NCBI GenBank assembly: GCA_022925895.1
Contig: JAKSYS010000465.1
Location: 1 to 50,488, forward strand
Origin: Fragilaria crotonensis
Lineage: Eukaryota > Bacillariophyta > Fragilariophyceae > Fragilariales > Fragilariaceae
Length of the DNA stretch: 50,488 nucleotides
Direction of reading: 5' to 3'
The notes under the pieces were generated by a model. It worked only from the letters and a program-made list of their open reading frames with translations. It ran no database searches and was not told where the DNA came from. Below, one piece after another: positions 1 to 11,226 of the stretch (the first letter of the stretch is position 1; each line of letters begins with the position of its first letter). The position numbers and the translations under genes are program-made.

Positions 1-2966
1 GATGTGAATGCCAAAGATAGATGGGGCTCGACTGCTCTAATCCAGGCAAGCAGGAAGGGCCATTTGGAAGTGGTTCGTCTTTATTGAATCACAATGGAGT
101 GGATGTGAATATCAAGAATGACCATGGTGGCAACACCGCTCTCATTCATGCAAGCTATTACGGCTATTTGGAAGTGGTTCGTGTCTTATTGGGAAAGGAA
201 GGTGTGGATGTGAATATCAAGAGTAATGATGGCTTCACAGCTCTCATCCGTGCAAGCTATTACGGCTATTTGGAAGTTGTTCGTACTTTATTGAATCACA
301 ATGGAGTGGATGTGATTGTCAAGGATAACGATGGCAAAACAGCTCTTGATCACGCTCGCAACCAGAAAAAAGATGATGTCACACATCTCTTGGAGGAACA
401 CATGGAACGTGAGAAGTTTCGCAAGGAGAAAGAGCGAAACCCCCACAAGAAACCTGCAGCTGAAACGCCAGCATTGGAAGAGAAGCACCCTTCCAGCACT
501 GATGTACGCGAGAAGGATGAGCAGAAGCGTCGTGAGGAGGAAGAACAGAAGCGTCGTGAGGAGGAAGAACAGAAGCGTCGTGTGGAGGAAGAACAGAAGC
601 GTCGCAAGGATGAAGAGCAGATGCGTCAAAAGGATGCGGAACGAAAACATTCTATGGAAAAGCAGCGCCGTCAACAAGAGCTGTCGAATGGAACGCCCGC
701 AAAAAGCGGAGCTGAGCATCAAGTGAGAGGCGACCCCGCTCAACCGAACGAGAATAGCCATTCAATTGATGACACCAAGATTGAACAAGACCGAAGCAAG
801 CTTCTTCACGTGATGAATACACCATCCGCTGATCCTGCGGAACTGTCCTTGGAGTACATCGAGCGATGCATCAAGAAGGACCAAGACGGCAAACTGATGA
901 AACTTGGATCGGGTGCCTATGGTGATGTTTTCTTGGCGGAAGATTGTCGCCTGCCAAAGAAGTTCGCGGTGAAAATGATTAATCCTACGAAACATGATCA
1001 GGATACCATTGAGGACATACGCAAAAGCTTTCAGACGGAACTGTCGGTAAGTTTGGTATTGAGTGTTTCCTTGACACACCAGGTTCAATCATATCTTTTC
1101 ACGAAAACGGACACCTTCTCAATGCGCATTTCGTTTAACATAAAACAGACTTTAAAGCGATTCAGGCATCCCAACATTATTGTCTTGTACGGCTACAGTT
1201 TAAATCCCAGCAGTACGCAGCAGTGCTTGGTGTATGAATACGCCGCAAATGGCTCGCTCGCTGACTTCCTTCATCACCACGGCAAGACAGCCCGCCTGTC
1301 TGCAGATATTCGATTGTCGATCATGTTCGAATTGGCGAGAGCGGTTCACTTCTTACACACGGGTGGGTGCAAGGTGTTAGGCAAGGGTTGGAAAGTGTTT
1401 CATCGTGATATCAAGAGTGCCAACATTTGTCTGGCGGAAGATTTTTCCCCCCGGCTGATTGATTGTGGGCTGGCCAAATTTGTACGTGATTCCAACGCTA
1501 CTCCGGGGGCTGTCACGCTGAAGAGCACAAATCGAAACGGCACGTTTGGAACCCCTGGATACATGTGCCCAGAGTATGCGCTGAAGAGTGCTAAAGGGCG
1601 TCAATGTTCCTACATCGCCGCCTGTGATGTGTATTCCATTGGTGTTGTCATGGTTGAGCTAGTTTTGGGCTCCTTGACGGGAGGGCAATCGACGCAAAAT
1701 GACTCTCAATTCCTTGACGTGTATGAGAAGTATGTCATGAACGACCATCATGAGCTGATTGTTGATGGATGTGAAAAGCTCAAGCATGATGCTGATCCCA
1801 CCATCATCTGGAATCCGGTCGCTATAGAACTAGTTTGCAAGGCTGCTGTACAGTGCATGGCTCCTGTCTCTGGAAAAAGGTTGTGCACGAAGGACCTCCT
1901 AGGAGAGCTGAACCGTGCCATTCAGATAAACGCCGGTCTAAGGAGTTCCGAGCCGGAGGGTGCAGCTGGTAGTGGCTGCCCCTGTGATGTATGCAATCGA
2001 AAATGTGCCAGTATGAAATGTAGCAAGGGTCACGCACTGTGCTCCAGCTGTATCGAGAACTCTCTTTTGAATGCCCCCCGTCCTGGCGTTGGCAGATGCC
2101 CACTCATGTGCCTGTTCAATGAGTGCTCGGTCGTTTTGCAAGACGAGGATCTTTGTCGAAACATAAATGTTGGGTTATTCATCCAATACATTTTGAATCG
2201 AGAAAGTGACAGTCCTGCATCCACGTCGAATGACATTCCTGAATTGCTGAAGGACTTGATAATTCGTGTCGACGCAGGACAAAAGGGCATCAAATAGGGT
2301 TTCGACGAAATCCATGCGGGACAGAAGGGCATCAAAAAGGTTTTGGATGACGTCCATGCATGGCAGAAGAAGTTGGCAACAGGAATGAACTGGGCATTGG
2401 GAGCGTTGTCCTCGCTCACTGCAAACGAATTCCAGGAGTGCCCGAATCTTGTTTTGATGACCCCAAGCTCGGTTGAAGAGAAGGACTGGAGTAATCCCAA
2501 GAACTGGGTCAAGTGGGCTGGGAAGCAACAGTTCAGGGTCGTGTTCTTCTGTGCCCACTCCCATCAACCAGGCCATGATGAAGCCTTTGAGATCTCGGTG
2601 ACGCGAGAATGGATCGTCAAGGCTGCACCATGGCTCATAAGGTGTCTCCAGTTGTTGACGTGCATCGCCAAAGTCAAAAAAATTCCATTCCCAATCCCAA
2701 TCCCAAGTTCTTCAGTTTTGGATCAATGCAAAAGATTGAATGAATTTTACGATTCGTTGAAAGAAGAAGGAATGCAGGGTCCAATGAAGACTTTTGAGGG
2801 TGAAGCATTCAATGTGATTGCAAAAAAGGCCAAGGCCAAGGAGAATCGATTGCAGTGGGCCGATCACATGGTTTGTGTTCTCGATGAGAACGGAGCGCCA
2901 ATTTGGGTGAAAGGTGAATACAAGGGATTCTACCAGGTATCGTCGTCGGGATTGGTTGAAATATGA
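1..2966 (+). CDS. ANK-kinase-RING-like multidomain protein, 5' end outside window, reading frame disrupted
   Basis: ANK repeats (motif LEVVRALLNHxGVDVNIK) run from base 1 to about 390, then an Arg/Glu-rich linker with EEEQKRR units (about 500-680). The kinase follows: G-loop LGSGAYGDV near 903, HRDIKSAN near 1401, a DCG triplet in place of DFG near 1465, and GTPGYMCPEY. A RING-like Cys/His module (CDVC...CSKGHALCSSC) spans about 1977-2140, and the family C-terminal domain about 2385-2960. The repeat at base 1 is read in frame 1 and shifts at 78/79, where one base present in sister repeats is missing, so the ATG at 21 is not the real start. A spliceable intron lies at 1047-1148. An in-frame TAG at 2295-2297 interrupts an otherwise continuous frame to 2966. 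Known: TKL kinases signal in the cytosol or from receptors. Inferred: a signalling protein, possibly now a pseudogene. Confidence 0.8.
1047..1148 (+). other. Predicted GT-AG intron in kinase domain
   Basis: GTAAGT donor directly after the codons for E-L-S and an AAACAG acceptor before T-L-K. It is 102 bp, a multiple of three, and has no in-frame stop, so a retained intron would insert 34 residues between helix C and beta 4. Four paralogues have an intron at exactly this codon, which supports it. Confidence 0.8.
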
Positions 2967-3585
2967 GCATAAGCAACCAGTTGTTGAGAAACCCACCGAC
3001 TCCCTTCTGAGTTTTGAAGCCAAAAGACACGGAAACGTCATCACTCCAGTCAACGCATGTGCCAGTTTAAGTATGAGTAGTATTATGTTCATCGATTTCC
3101 AACACAGTCCCTTCTCAAGTTCAGCAATTCAAAAAACAACATATTCTGCCGGTAGTATTATTCAATCACATGATCGGGGTGAGTCGCCACCGCTCTACCG
3201 GTACCTTGGGTGACAAGAAGTACTGAGTAATTGCTGTTTGCTGCACTGGAGTGATGGTGGCGATGCTATTTGGTGTTTCGCGACAAGGCTGTGACATCAA
3301 AGATAATACAGGATTGCTACAGTACCGGCATATTGATGTGCACGGCAGGATTCTCCGTACAACCGGTTCGTAGGATTCTACGATCACGGGGTTTGTACTT
3401 TACAGGACGTGCCACACTGGTGAGAGTATGCATACGAATGGACAGCGCAGGAAGGTCCGGCCCAAGCACGTTCCAGCCGTTATTTGTGAAATCGATGAGC
3501 GCTGACGCCAGCCGTCCTCCGATTGGCGTGATGCGACAATTTTAGCCATCTTGTTGATCCAACCGAGCCGGCAAGGTCTTTCTTT
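2967..3585. other. Intergenic, no supported gene
   Basis: 3' flank of the first ANK-kinase gene. Only short unsupported reading frames are present. One TACCGGTA palindrome lies at 3196-3203. Confidence 0.5.
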
Positions 3586-4025
3586 GTCAGCAATTTTTTC
3601 AGTCTGTCAGCAAATTCTGTAAGCAAATTCTTCGTGTCAGCAAATTTTGTCAGCAAATTTTTGCTGTCAGCAAATCAGATTGTCGTAAGCAAATTGTGTC
3701 AGCAATCAGCAAATTTGATTGTCGTAAGCAAATTGTATCAGCAATTCAGCAAATGCTCCTTAAAAGAAAACGTAGTCTTGGATTCCCATGTCCACGGCGA
3801 CATAAACTAATGTTCTACTATGAAAGCCAATTCTAAACAATTATTTTTGCTGACGAAGCAAATCGATTCACTAAGCAATTTTTTGCTGAATCAGCAAATC
3901 GATTCTCCGTAAGCAATATTTTTGCTGATTCAGAAAATTTGCTTTTCAGTAAGCAAATGCTTTCGTAAGCAAATTGTTTAAGCAATTTATTCTGTCAGCA
4001 AATTTGTCTTCCTGTAAGCAAATTT
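3586..4025. repeat. Degenerate TCAGCAAATT / GTAAGCAAATT interspersed repeat
   Basis: About 440 bp dominated by variants of GTCAGCAAATT and GTAAGCAAATT, often alternating, with spacing from about 12 to 30 bp. A non-repetitive island of about 80 bp lies near 3757-3838. Some copies are read on the opposite strand (TTTGCTGA), so short hairpins can form. No coding frame is seen. Confidence 0.75.
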
Positions 4026-5214
4026 CTTTGCAGACGCCAGCTGCACTATAATCACGCCGGCATATCCAGTTTTACACCAGCCAGACATTGAACGGATCCG
4101 ATTTCTCCTCCGGCCGGCGCGTTTCTTCTTCATTCACGATTCAGTACCTATGTGCCGGACCTTCCAGAGCCAACCCATCATGGCGCACAATTCTCCTATC
4201 TTGTACGGTCGCACCGCGGTGCCAGGCGCGGCATCCTTCCACTTGTTTGGATTCGTGACAACGATGGTTGGACTGTAATAAACACTGAACACTCGTCAAG
4301 GCATAATTGGATCGAATGGCCAGCAACCTGGAAGTGTCAAGTCACGTTCAGTCAGACAACTCCCACTTGTTCTTTACTACAACTGCTTGGTTGTTCCATG
4401 TCACCTGTAGAGACGAAGCCTCTCTCATTTCACATGTCGCATGTACTACATATGCATATACCGGTAGACGTGACTCGTAACTCAGGATCGAGATCCTTCG
4501 ACAAAAGTCATTGAAATTGGCACATTATGGAATCGATGATTTGTCGTTATGCCACCAACGCACCACCAACTTGGGATGGCAGCAATGGATCATGGGCCGC
4601 TCCGCCACAAAGTTGTACAAAATGCCATTCTACTTGACTGAAAAAGGCAAAGTTGACCGTGCGGGGGGTCTCAACGTGGAGATGCAGCATTGCTTTGGAT
4701 CAGAACTAGCTATTGGAAGTAGAGCAGGTTTGTCATTGGTCGGTTATTGACATTGACATACATTGGCTGTTATACGAGGAAGGTGTCCGGGAGATCTACC
4801 GGTAGACAATTTGATTTATAGTCAAGGGGTTCTTCATATGACGGGCTGCGTTATCCATCATGACAAACGTTGCTTTTGGTGACAAGCTGCCACATGGGTG
4901 ATTTTATCGTCACTAGACTTCATTATTAAATCTTCCGTCGCATGGCCAATTCCTTTGTGTTACAGATACACAGACATTCCTCGCGACGAGGATAATGCAT
5001 GAGCACGTGACGTTTTCTACAATTCTCGGCAAGAGATTTGGAACGACAAGCACATGTGTGCTCGACCTGTGATCCCAATCTGTCAGTGCCTACAGGGAAA
5101 TCAAACTCCCTTTATCCAATCTGCGCCTTTGCGTCTACTTCTCTCTTCTGTCTCGCGGCGACGCAAACAAAACTTGGTGTATTCCTCCAGACATAGTGCA
5201 ATCTCATACATCTC
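4026..5214. other. Intergenic, no supported gene
   Basis: No domain or family resemblance in any frame. TACCGGTA palindromes lie at 4459-4466 and 4797-4804. Confidence 0.45.
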
Positions 5215-6590
5215 TCTCTCTCTTGCGGGCGACATCAAGCGCAGTTGACCATTCATTATTCTTTAAAATCACATCGACAGCGACATCGTCGTATTTCAAC
5301 AACATGGAGACAGCGTCAAATCTGCCTTGGCGACACGCCTACATCAGGAATGTGTAACCAATTTCATCTTGAACAAGCACATCCACTGCCCGATTTTGCA
5401 GCAACTCGCCAACAACATCCCAATACTCATATTTGATCGCCCATAACAAGGCGGTCCGACCATGTCGATTTCTGGCGTTCACGTCCACCTTACACCAAGA
5501 TAGGTCATGCCAATAAGCTGAGCGGATATCCATTAAGTAACGGGCGTAGCCATTCAGGCTTCTGGCATTCACGTTCACCATGTCGTGGTCCAGCAACTGG
5601 CGAACAACGCTCCAATGGCCCTTGGCGCAGGCGATGATGAGGCTTGTGTCGTTGTAATCATCACTGGCATTCACATCGATCTTGTTTCGTGTTTTAGCAT
5701 CTCCTGAACAACATCGCAGTGGCCATTCCTACATGAGTAACTGAGGGCTGTTTGTTCCTATCCAACTCTCGCATTGATAACCACCTTCTCGTGCTTTAGA
5801 ATCTCGCAAACAATATCCAAACGGTCTGCTTGAAACGCGTTAATGAGGGGTGTTTGCCCCCATACATCTCTCACATTCACATCCACCAAATCGTGTTTCA
5901 TTAACTCGCATACAGAACACCAACAATGAGGGCATCGGAGCGAATGTCGCCAATGCCGTGACCGGCATATTCCTTGCCGTGTTTCATCAACTCATGAAAG
6001 ATATCCAAAGTAGAACCTACCCTTAGAGGCATCGTGGTACCATCTTCTGCTTTGAACTACAACCGTTTGACACATCATCATTTCGCGAACCACATCCAAG
6101 TGACCATAATAGCATGCCCACTCAAGGGCATTCCAACCAAATAAAACCTGACGCAACGACATACACCTTGTCCTCTTGCAACAATGCACGAACCACATGC
6201 GAATGACCGAGTACACTTGCCAGTGTAAGGGCTGTCTCGGCATTTTTAGTACTTGCATTGACATCCAAATCAATGTGTCTCAACAATTGACAAACGACAT
6301 CACCATGCCCCTGTGAGCTAGCCACGAGAAGGGCGGTGCTGCAATCCTCGTTCCTGGCATTGACATGCACCCTTGTCATGATTCAGCAATTCACGAACAA
6401 CGTCACACTGGCCCACGGAGCTTGGCGTTATGACGCCTGTGTTGCCATCATATTCATCTCTTGCATTCAGATCCAACTCTTTCATTTTTCAGCAACTCAC
6501 GCAGTTCATCCAAGCGGACCATTGCGGCTGGCATCCATGAAAGCTTTGCTGACATTGCGACTTGTTTGAAGGTGCGAACTTGTCACGCTG
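5215..6590 (-). pseudogene. Degenerate ANK-repeat gene
   Basis: Read on the minus strand from about 6590 downwards, at least seven ANK units can be followed across frame changes. Examples are TALLVASSQGHGDVVCQLL (about 6300), TPLINAFQADRLDIVCEIL (about 5840), SLIIACAKGHWSVVRQLL (about 5620) and TALLWAIKYEYWDVVGELL (about 5430). It ends with the family-type close TALDVARKRER near 5230. Several frameshifts and stops interrupt it, and no single frame exceeds about 110 codons. No kinase part is seen downstream. Its repeats use VDVNAR spacers and are more diverged from one another than those of the + strand genes, so it is probably an older, decayed member of a different ANK subfamily. Confidence 0.7.
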
Positions 6591-6863
6591 CCCATTAACG
6601 AGTTTAAGGAAGGATACCATGATCAAGAGACAACGCTGTTTCTCTATTGAAGAATTTATGGGCGTTGCGATGTCAAGGTATGAGAATGTGGTGATGTCGC
6701 GATTCGTTGTGAACTAAAGCGGCAGGACAAGGGGATTCTGCGGTAAACGACTATCCTTAGGCGAATCCTTATCTTGCGACGAAAAACCATTACCAAAATG
6801 CGATTTAATAGAAACCTAATAAAATCGCACGTCATTTTCGTTCTTGTGATTTTGTTACCCTTA

Positions 6864-8199
6864 GGCAGTGTCCGGACAAGAAAAACTTGGCACCAAGGGT
6901 TTCGAAGTTTCGAAGTGCTCGAACTAATCGACTCGTGATTCAACTTCGATTTCTGAGTTAGTGGGACTCGTCTTTCGCGACTTCTCGATTCGAACCTAAC
7001 GAAAGCCTTTTATCCAAGTTTGCAATGCCAAGTTTCATATCCTATTAAAGTGCTTGGTTTTTGACCACTCATTTCAAGAGTAGAAATTCTGCTGCACTTG
7101 AATCAGATCCACCCTATGTAGCGAAAGGTACGAGAACAGTGCACAAGATTCTTCTTCATTTGCTTGTTCATTCTACCGGTGGTGATGACAATGTGAATCC
7201 AAGGTGCTTCATCAAATCCGAGAGGCTTGATTCATCATTGTTGCAGTGGATATTGAAGAGGAGACCTACGCCGAGGCAATGCATATTTGAAGTTACTGTG
7301 TTACCTTGTTTGTTAGGACTTCGGCTCGAGTACCACCGCCAGCAATGCGGCCATCGCGATTAGATTGTCGGTTCTCTCTCAAGAATCCCTTCCAGCAACT
7401 TTGGTATAAGCATTCATCCAACAAAAGCCTTTATTATATTGCAGACACCAATGCTCCAAACGTTGAGCGCTCTGTCGCTCCGAGTGATTTTACGACTGTC
7501 ATCGTAATGTTACGACTGTCATCGTGTGCATACGTTCAAGAACATCCCAACGAGGTGGTCCAATAAAATTGCGACAAGGAACGACTATGAGGGAGAAACG
7601 GATGAGGAATCAATCACATCTGTCAGATTTGTGATTGTCTAGTCGGAGCGGGTTTGCGGAGAGACAAATGCTCTGAGTACTGTGGAAACTTGTCAAGATC
7701 ATCTACCATAAAGTATATGGTGTATGTGTTGAAGAACATCTCTTGACAATCGACGAATCATTGAAGGAAGGCTTTAACTAACACTTCTAGCAGCTACCAA
7801 ACCCTGAGCATAGCTAGTACTTCATGTTACGGCTCTGCTGTTGCACAGCATTTCATTTGTTTGCATGTGCGATGTGCGGCGAACAACGAAGTGAAGTAGA
7901 TGAGCATAGACGTTGCTACTGCTGTACGACGTACCATACTACCGGCTATTGGTAGATGACTATCAATGCATTGCGTATACGAAACCATGTTGTACATGGT
8001 GCATGTACTGACATTACTGACTACTCACGATAGACCTACTTCGACTGGTCGTAATGGAAACTTGGGAGTTCGAACTTGGAAACTTCGATCGGACCTTTTC
8101 TTGTCCGGACGACACTCTGGGACAAGAAAATCGAGGATGAAATTATCTGGTTATGCGCCCTTGGAACTTCGTACGAAGTTTTGTTGTCCGGACACTGCC
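6864..8199. mobile_element. Non-autonomous DNA transposon with TIRs and TTA target duplication (PIF/Harbinger-like)
   Basis: The left end begins GGCAGTGTCCGGACAA at 6864 and the right end is the reverse complement, TTGTCCGGACACTGCC, ending at 8199. Looser similarity continues inward (AAAACTT, CCAAGGG). TTA lies immediately outside both ends (6861-6863 and 8200-8202). TTA/TAA duplications and GG-starting inverted ends are typical of PIF/Harbinger elements. No transposase is recognised in its roughly 1.3 kb: the open frames at 7061-7363 and 7306-7566 show no known motif. A further CTTGTCCGGAC copy near 8102 suggests internal rearrangement of the right end. Confidence 0.65.
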
Positions 8200-8690
8200 T
8201 TAACCGTAAACTGTAACGAAAACGGTATTCGAAGTAGTCAAAACGGAATCTTGGTTTGCTGCGTCGTCCAGATCGGACATAGCATGACATGTCGCACGTC
8301 AGGTACAAGTTACAAGTACGACAAATCCAGATCATCAGCAAATGACGATTCCGGCGCCTTTTTCAACACGCCACCATCGGCAGTGCTGTCGTCTTGTGAA
8401 CGAGGACGCGGGAGTAGCTACTATACTGATGAATACATGTACAGTGTAGTAGTAAAAGCAAAGCACAGGAGGCCGTATCATATCATAGAATTGTCATCGC
8501 AAACGAGGTTGTATGCTGACATACAGTGTAGATTTGTTCTGTCGTACCGGCACTAGCTACCGGTAGTAGTATTTGTATGTACTTGCCTACTGTAGTCTGC
8601 AAGAACTCTGTCAGCCAATCAGCAACCTTCACTTTTATGTGTCGCGAGGGAACATGGAATTTAAGTGCACTGTGGTCCATTTCGGTCGGC

Positions 8691-8875
8691 CAACCGAAAT
8701 TTACTTAATTTCGGTTGCGAATAGGTTATGATTACAGAGACAACCAAAATGGCAAAAGCTTCATAACCCGTTAGGGAGAAAAGGGGGCCCATGGTAAGGG
8801 TTGATTTTCGTGACAACCAAAACCAAAATGACCCAAGACTCGTTTTGGTTTTGGTTTTGGTTTTGGTGGCAAGAT
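8691..8875. repeat. Hairpin and TTTTGG simple repeat
   Basis: A perfect 11-bp inverted repeat (CAACCGAAATT, 5-base loop, AATTTCGGTTG) lies at 8691-8717. It is followed by CCAAAA-type motifs near 8740-8830 and an opposing (TTTTGG)n run near 8850-8872. The whole could fold as a weak hairpin. The flanks 8200-8690 and 8876-9215 hold no supported gene. Confidence 0.55.
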
Positions 8876-9215
8876 AAGGATTGGCCTTAGAGTCGATTGA
8901 ATCATATTGTCAATCAGGATGACATGTCTGGAGTTGTCGAACAAACTTGTCGTACCAGTACAGGTACTACTGGTATTACATTGTAACTCATACCACAGCT
9001 GAATACTTGTACCTGGTACTGGAAACTGGAAACAGTCAATTAAACCACTTCACTAGAGACCATTCGAGAATTAATTCGGTGTTTCGATCCAGCCGGCCTG
9101 GCGTTATATGTCCGTTTTACTCTAGAATTTTGAATTGACAGACAAGTATACTCTGCCCAGGAGTATTTAACGGTCCAGTGCATTTTTCAAGGCGCCGTAA
9201 CTTGACGAATTCGCC

Positions 9216-9621
9216 GAAGTTAGCAACAGGCGTGCACTATGGTGCAGAGACGAGAATTTCAAACCCAGCCCACCCAAACCCACGGCCCACCCAAACCCAT
9301 TGGGTTAAGGGTGGGTTTTGGGTGAGCTCAGGATTTCATGGGTGGGTCTGGGTGGGCTGGCAAATCATAGCAAAAAATGACAGTAGATGTTTGCTACCGG
9401 TAGTAGTAGAACCATCTACTCCAGTACTAACTACTGGGTTTGGGTGGGTTTGGGTAGGTCTTGGTGGATCGTATGGGTTCTGGGTGGTTTTGGGCTGGTA
9501 CTTCCGTGAGCGTAGCTTTACTTGGGTACCCATGGGTTTGATATTTTCAGAAATTCCCGTCTCTGCTATGGTGTCTCTGGTATGGCAAGGAATGACATAG
9601 TGCACGCCTGTTACTAACTTC
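9216..9621. mobile_element. MITE-like element with 26-bp TIRs and G-rich core
   Basis: Left end 9216-9241 and right end 9596-9621 are inverted copies that differ at one of 26 positions (start GAAGTTAG, then AACAGGCGTGCACTATG). Further inverted similarity follows inside (CAGAGACG next to GAATTTC). The core holds many GGGTTTGGGTGG units on the + strand and ACCCAAACCC units near the left end. No transposase frame is present. No clear target duplication abuts the ends. Confidence 0.7.
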
Positions 9622-10008
9622 TTATTTTTGACGAAGTTCACACTGACAGCAACAGCATCACATCGACAGGAAAACTCAAGGCATAAAATTTTGCAAGTCA
9701 AGAATACTTAAACAAAATTTATTTTTACTTATCCAACATTTTTAAATTATTGATTCGCATTGATAAAGTATGAACATGAAAAAGAGGCGTTAAACTCTGA
9801 AATGGCAGGCGTGAAAATGTGACTCATAACCAAAAATCAAAACATCGAATTTATGCCCGAATGGTCTCTAGTGTTTCCTATTATTCGAACTCAAGCCCAA
9901 ACGTCCATTCTTTCATGAGCATTGGGCACTTGTGCCGAAGATATTGGTAAACAACACACCTTGCGTTTGCGTGACAGCATCAGCCATCAGTCACGCTCAA
10001 CCAACAGT
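9622..10008. other. Upstream flank of ANK-kinase derivative, no supported gene
   Basis: AT-rich DNA. The last about 40 bases (CAGTCACGCTCAACCAACA) resemble the 5' flank of the ANK copies near 32090 and 44940, which supports the ATG at 10009 as the start of the next gene. Confidence 0.4.
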
Positions 10009-11072
10009 ATGAGCCATAGTCTTGATTCAGCATTGATTCGGTATGCCAAAGATGGTAATGTCGACAAGGTCCGTGACCTCTTGCACAGAGGTGCGAATGG
10101 GAACGCCAAAGCACTAGATGAAGATGGCCATGACTGGACAGCTCTCATGTGGGCTAGCGATAAGGGCCATATGGAAGTGGTTTGTGTTCTCTTGAATCAC
10201 GCAGAGGTGGATGTGAATATCAAAGGTGCATTCGGCCTCACAGCTCTCGCGCATGCAAGCGGGAATGGAAATTTGGAAGTGGTTCGTGCTTTATTGAATC
10301 ACAATGGGGTGGATGTGAATATCAAGGATAAGTATGGAAGGACAGCTCTAACGCATGCAATCTTTAGTGGCCATTTGGAAGTGGAAAGTTTTTCATCGCG
10401 ACATCAAGAGTGCCAACATTTGTCTGGCGGAAGATTTCACCCCCCGGTTGATTGATTGTGGGCTCGCCAAGTTTGTATCTGACGACAACTCCAGGGCCAC
10501 TCCGGGGTCGTCAACAGGCACTTTGCAGAGCACAACTGGCGGGTTTGCATTTGGAACTCCTGGGTACATGTGCCCAGTCTATGTCAAGAAGAAGGGTGCA
10601 GGGCATCCACGTCCCTACATCGCAGCCTATGATGTATATTCCATTTCTTGATGTCTTTGAGAATTACGTCCAGGGTGAGCGTTCACATCACCGGATTGTC
10701 GATGGATGGGACAAGCTTAAGCGTGATGCAGATCCCACCGTAAAGTGGAATCCAGGCGCTCTTGAAATTGTATGTAAGGCTACGATTCAGTGCATGTAGC
10801 CTTTCCCTGACGAACGGTTGAGCACGGAGGACCTCCTCGATAAGCTCAGAGATGCAATCCTTTTGATTACAAACGCAGGCATTCAGCTTCCGGATGCAGC
10901 GAGTGCAGTAGACAGCGGTCCATACTTTCTTATTTGCAACACCAATCGTACAGAGATAAGGTACAGTGGCGAAGGTCACGCGCTGTGTACGGTTTGCATC
11001 CTGGACAAACTTGGTCATGAGAACGGAAGCCAACTTTCATGCCTTATCAATGAGTATTCCGCCTGGGAATAG
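10009..11072 (+). pseudogene. Internally deleted ANK-kinase-RING paralogue
   Basis: It starts MSHSLDSALIRYAKDGNVDK at 10009, followed by three ANK repeats to about 10380. The sequence then jumps from the ANK motif HLEV directly into the kinase catalytic loop (FHRDIKSANICLAEDF at about 10386), out of frame, deleting the linker, G-loop, helix C and intron. A second deletion near 10650 removes the GVVLVELILGCLN segment after DVYSI. A TAG at 10797-10799 replaces the residue after IQCM, and the RING-like module (10900-11072) has lost several Cys positions. The C-terminal domain is absent. Both junctions carry short matching bases, as expected of microhomology or unequal recombination. No functional kinase can be made. 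Confidence 0.8.
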
Positions 11073-11184
11073 CCTAGAGCCCTAACATATGCATGTCATT
11101 ATATTATACTCATGTGTATGCAAATACTAGAGTTGGTCGAAGCTCAGTGACAAGGGCCAGCCACCATAAGGAAATTATGCAGTC

Positions 11185-11193
11185 TATATAAAG
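11185..11193 (+). promoter_or_regulatory. TATA-box-like element
   Basis: TATATAAAG, 34 bp before the ATG at 11227. It fits a core promoter of the small downstream reading frame, but AT-rich flanks make chance occurrence possible. Confidence 0.35.
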
Positions 11194-11226
11194 ACCTACG
11201 GCACAAGCGATCGAGGCACATTTTCG

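Noticed and set aside
288-761. 157-codon minus-strand frame with Leu/Phe-rich, membrane-like composition
   Set aside because: It is the antisense of the Arg/Glu-rich linker of the ANK-kinase gene; GAGGAA-type codons read backwards give Leu/Phe. The same artefact appears opposite 39720-40190.
4152-4514. 120-codon + strand frame
   Set aside because: No motif, no paralogue in the window and no clear promoter. Likely chance.
7485-7525. Short tandem TTACGACTGTCATCGT repeat considered as a CRISPR-like unit
   Set aside because: Only two copies with a tiny gap, inside a eukaryotic transposon; no array.
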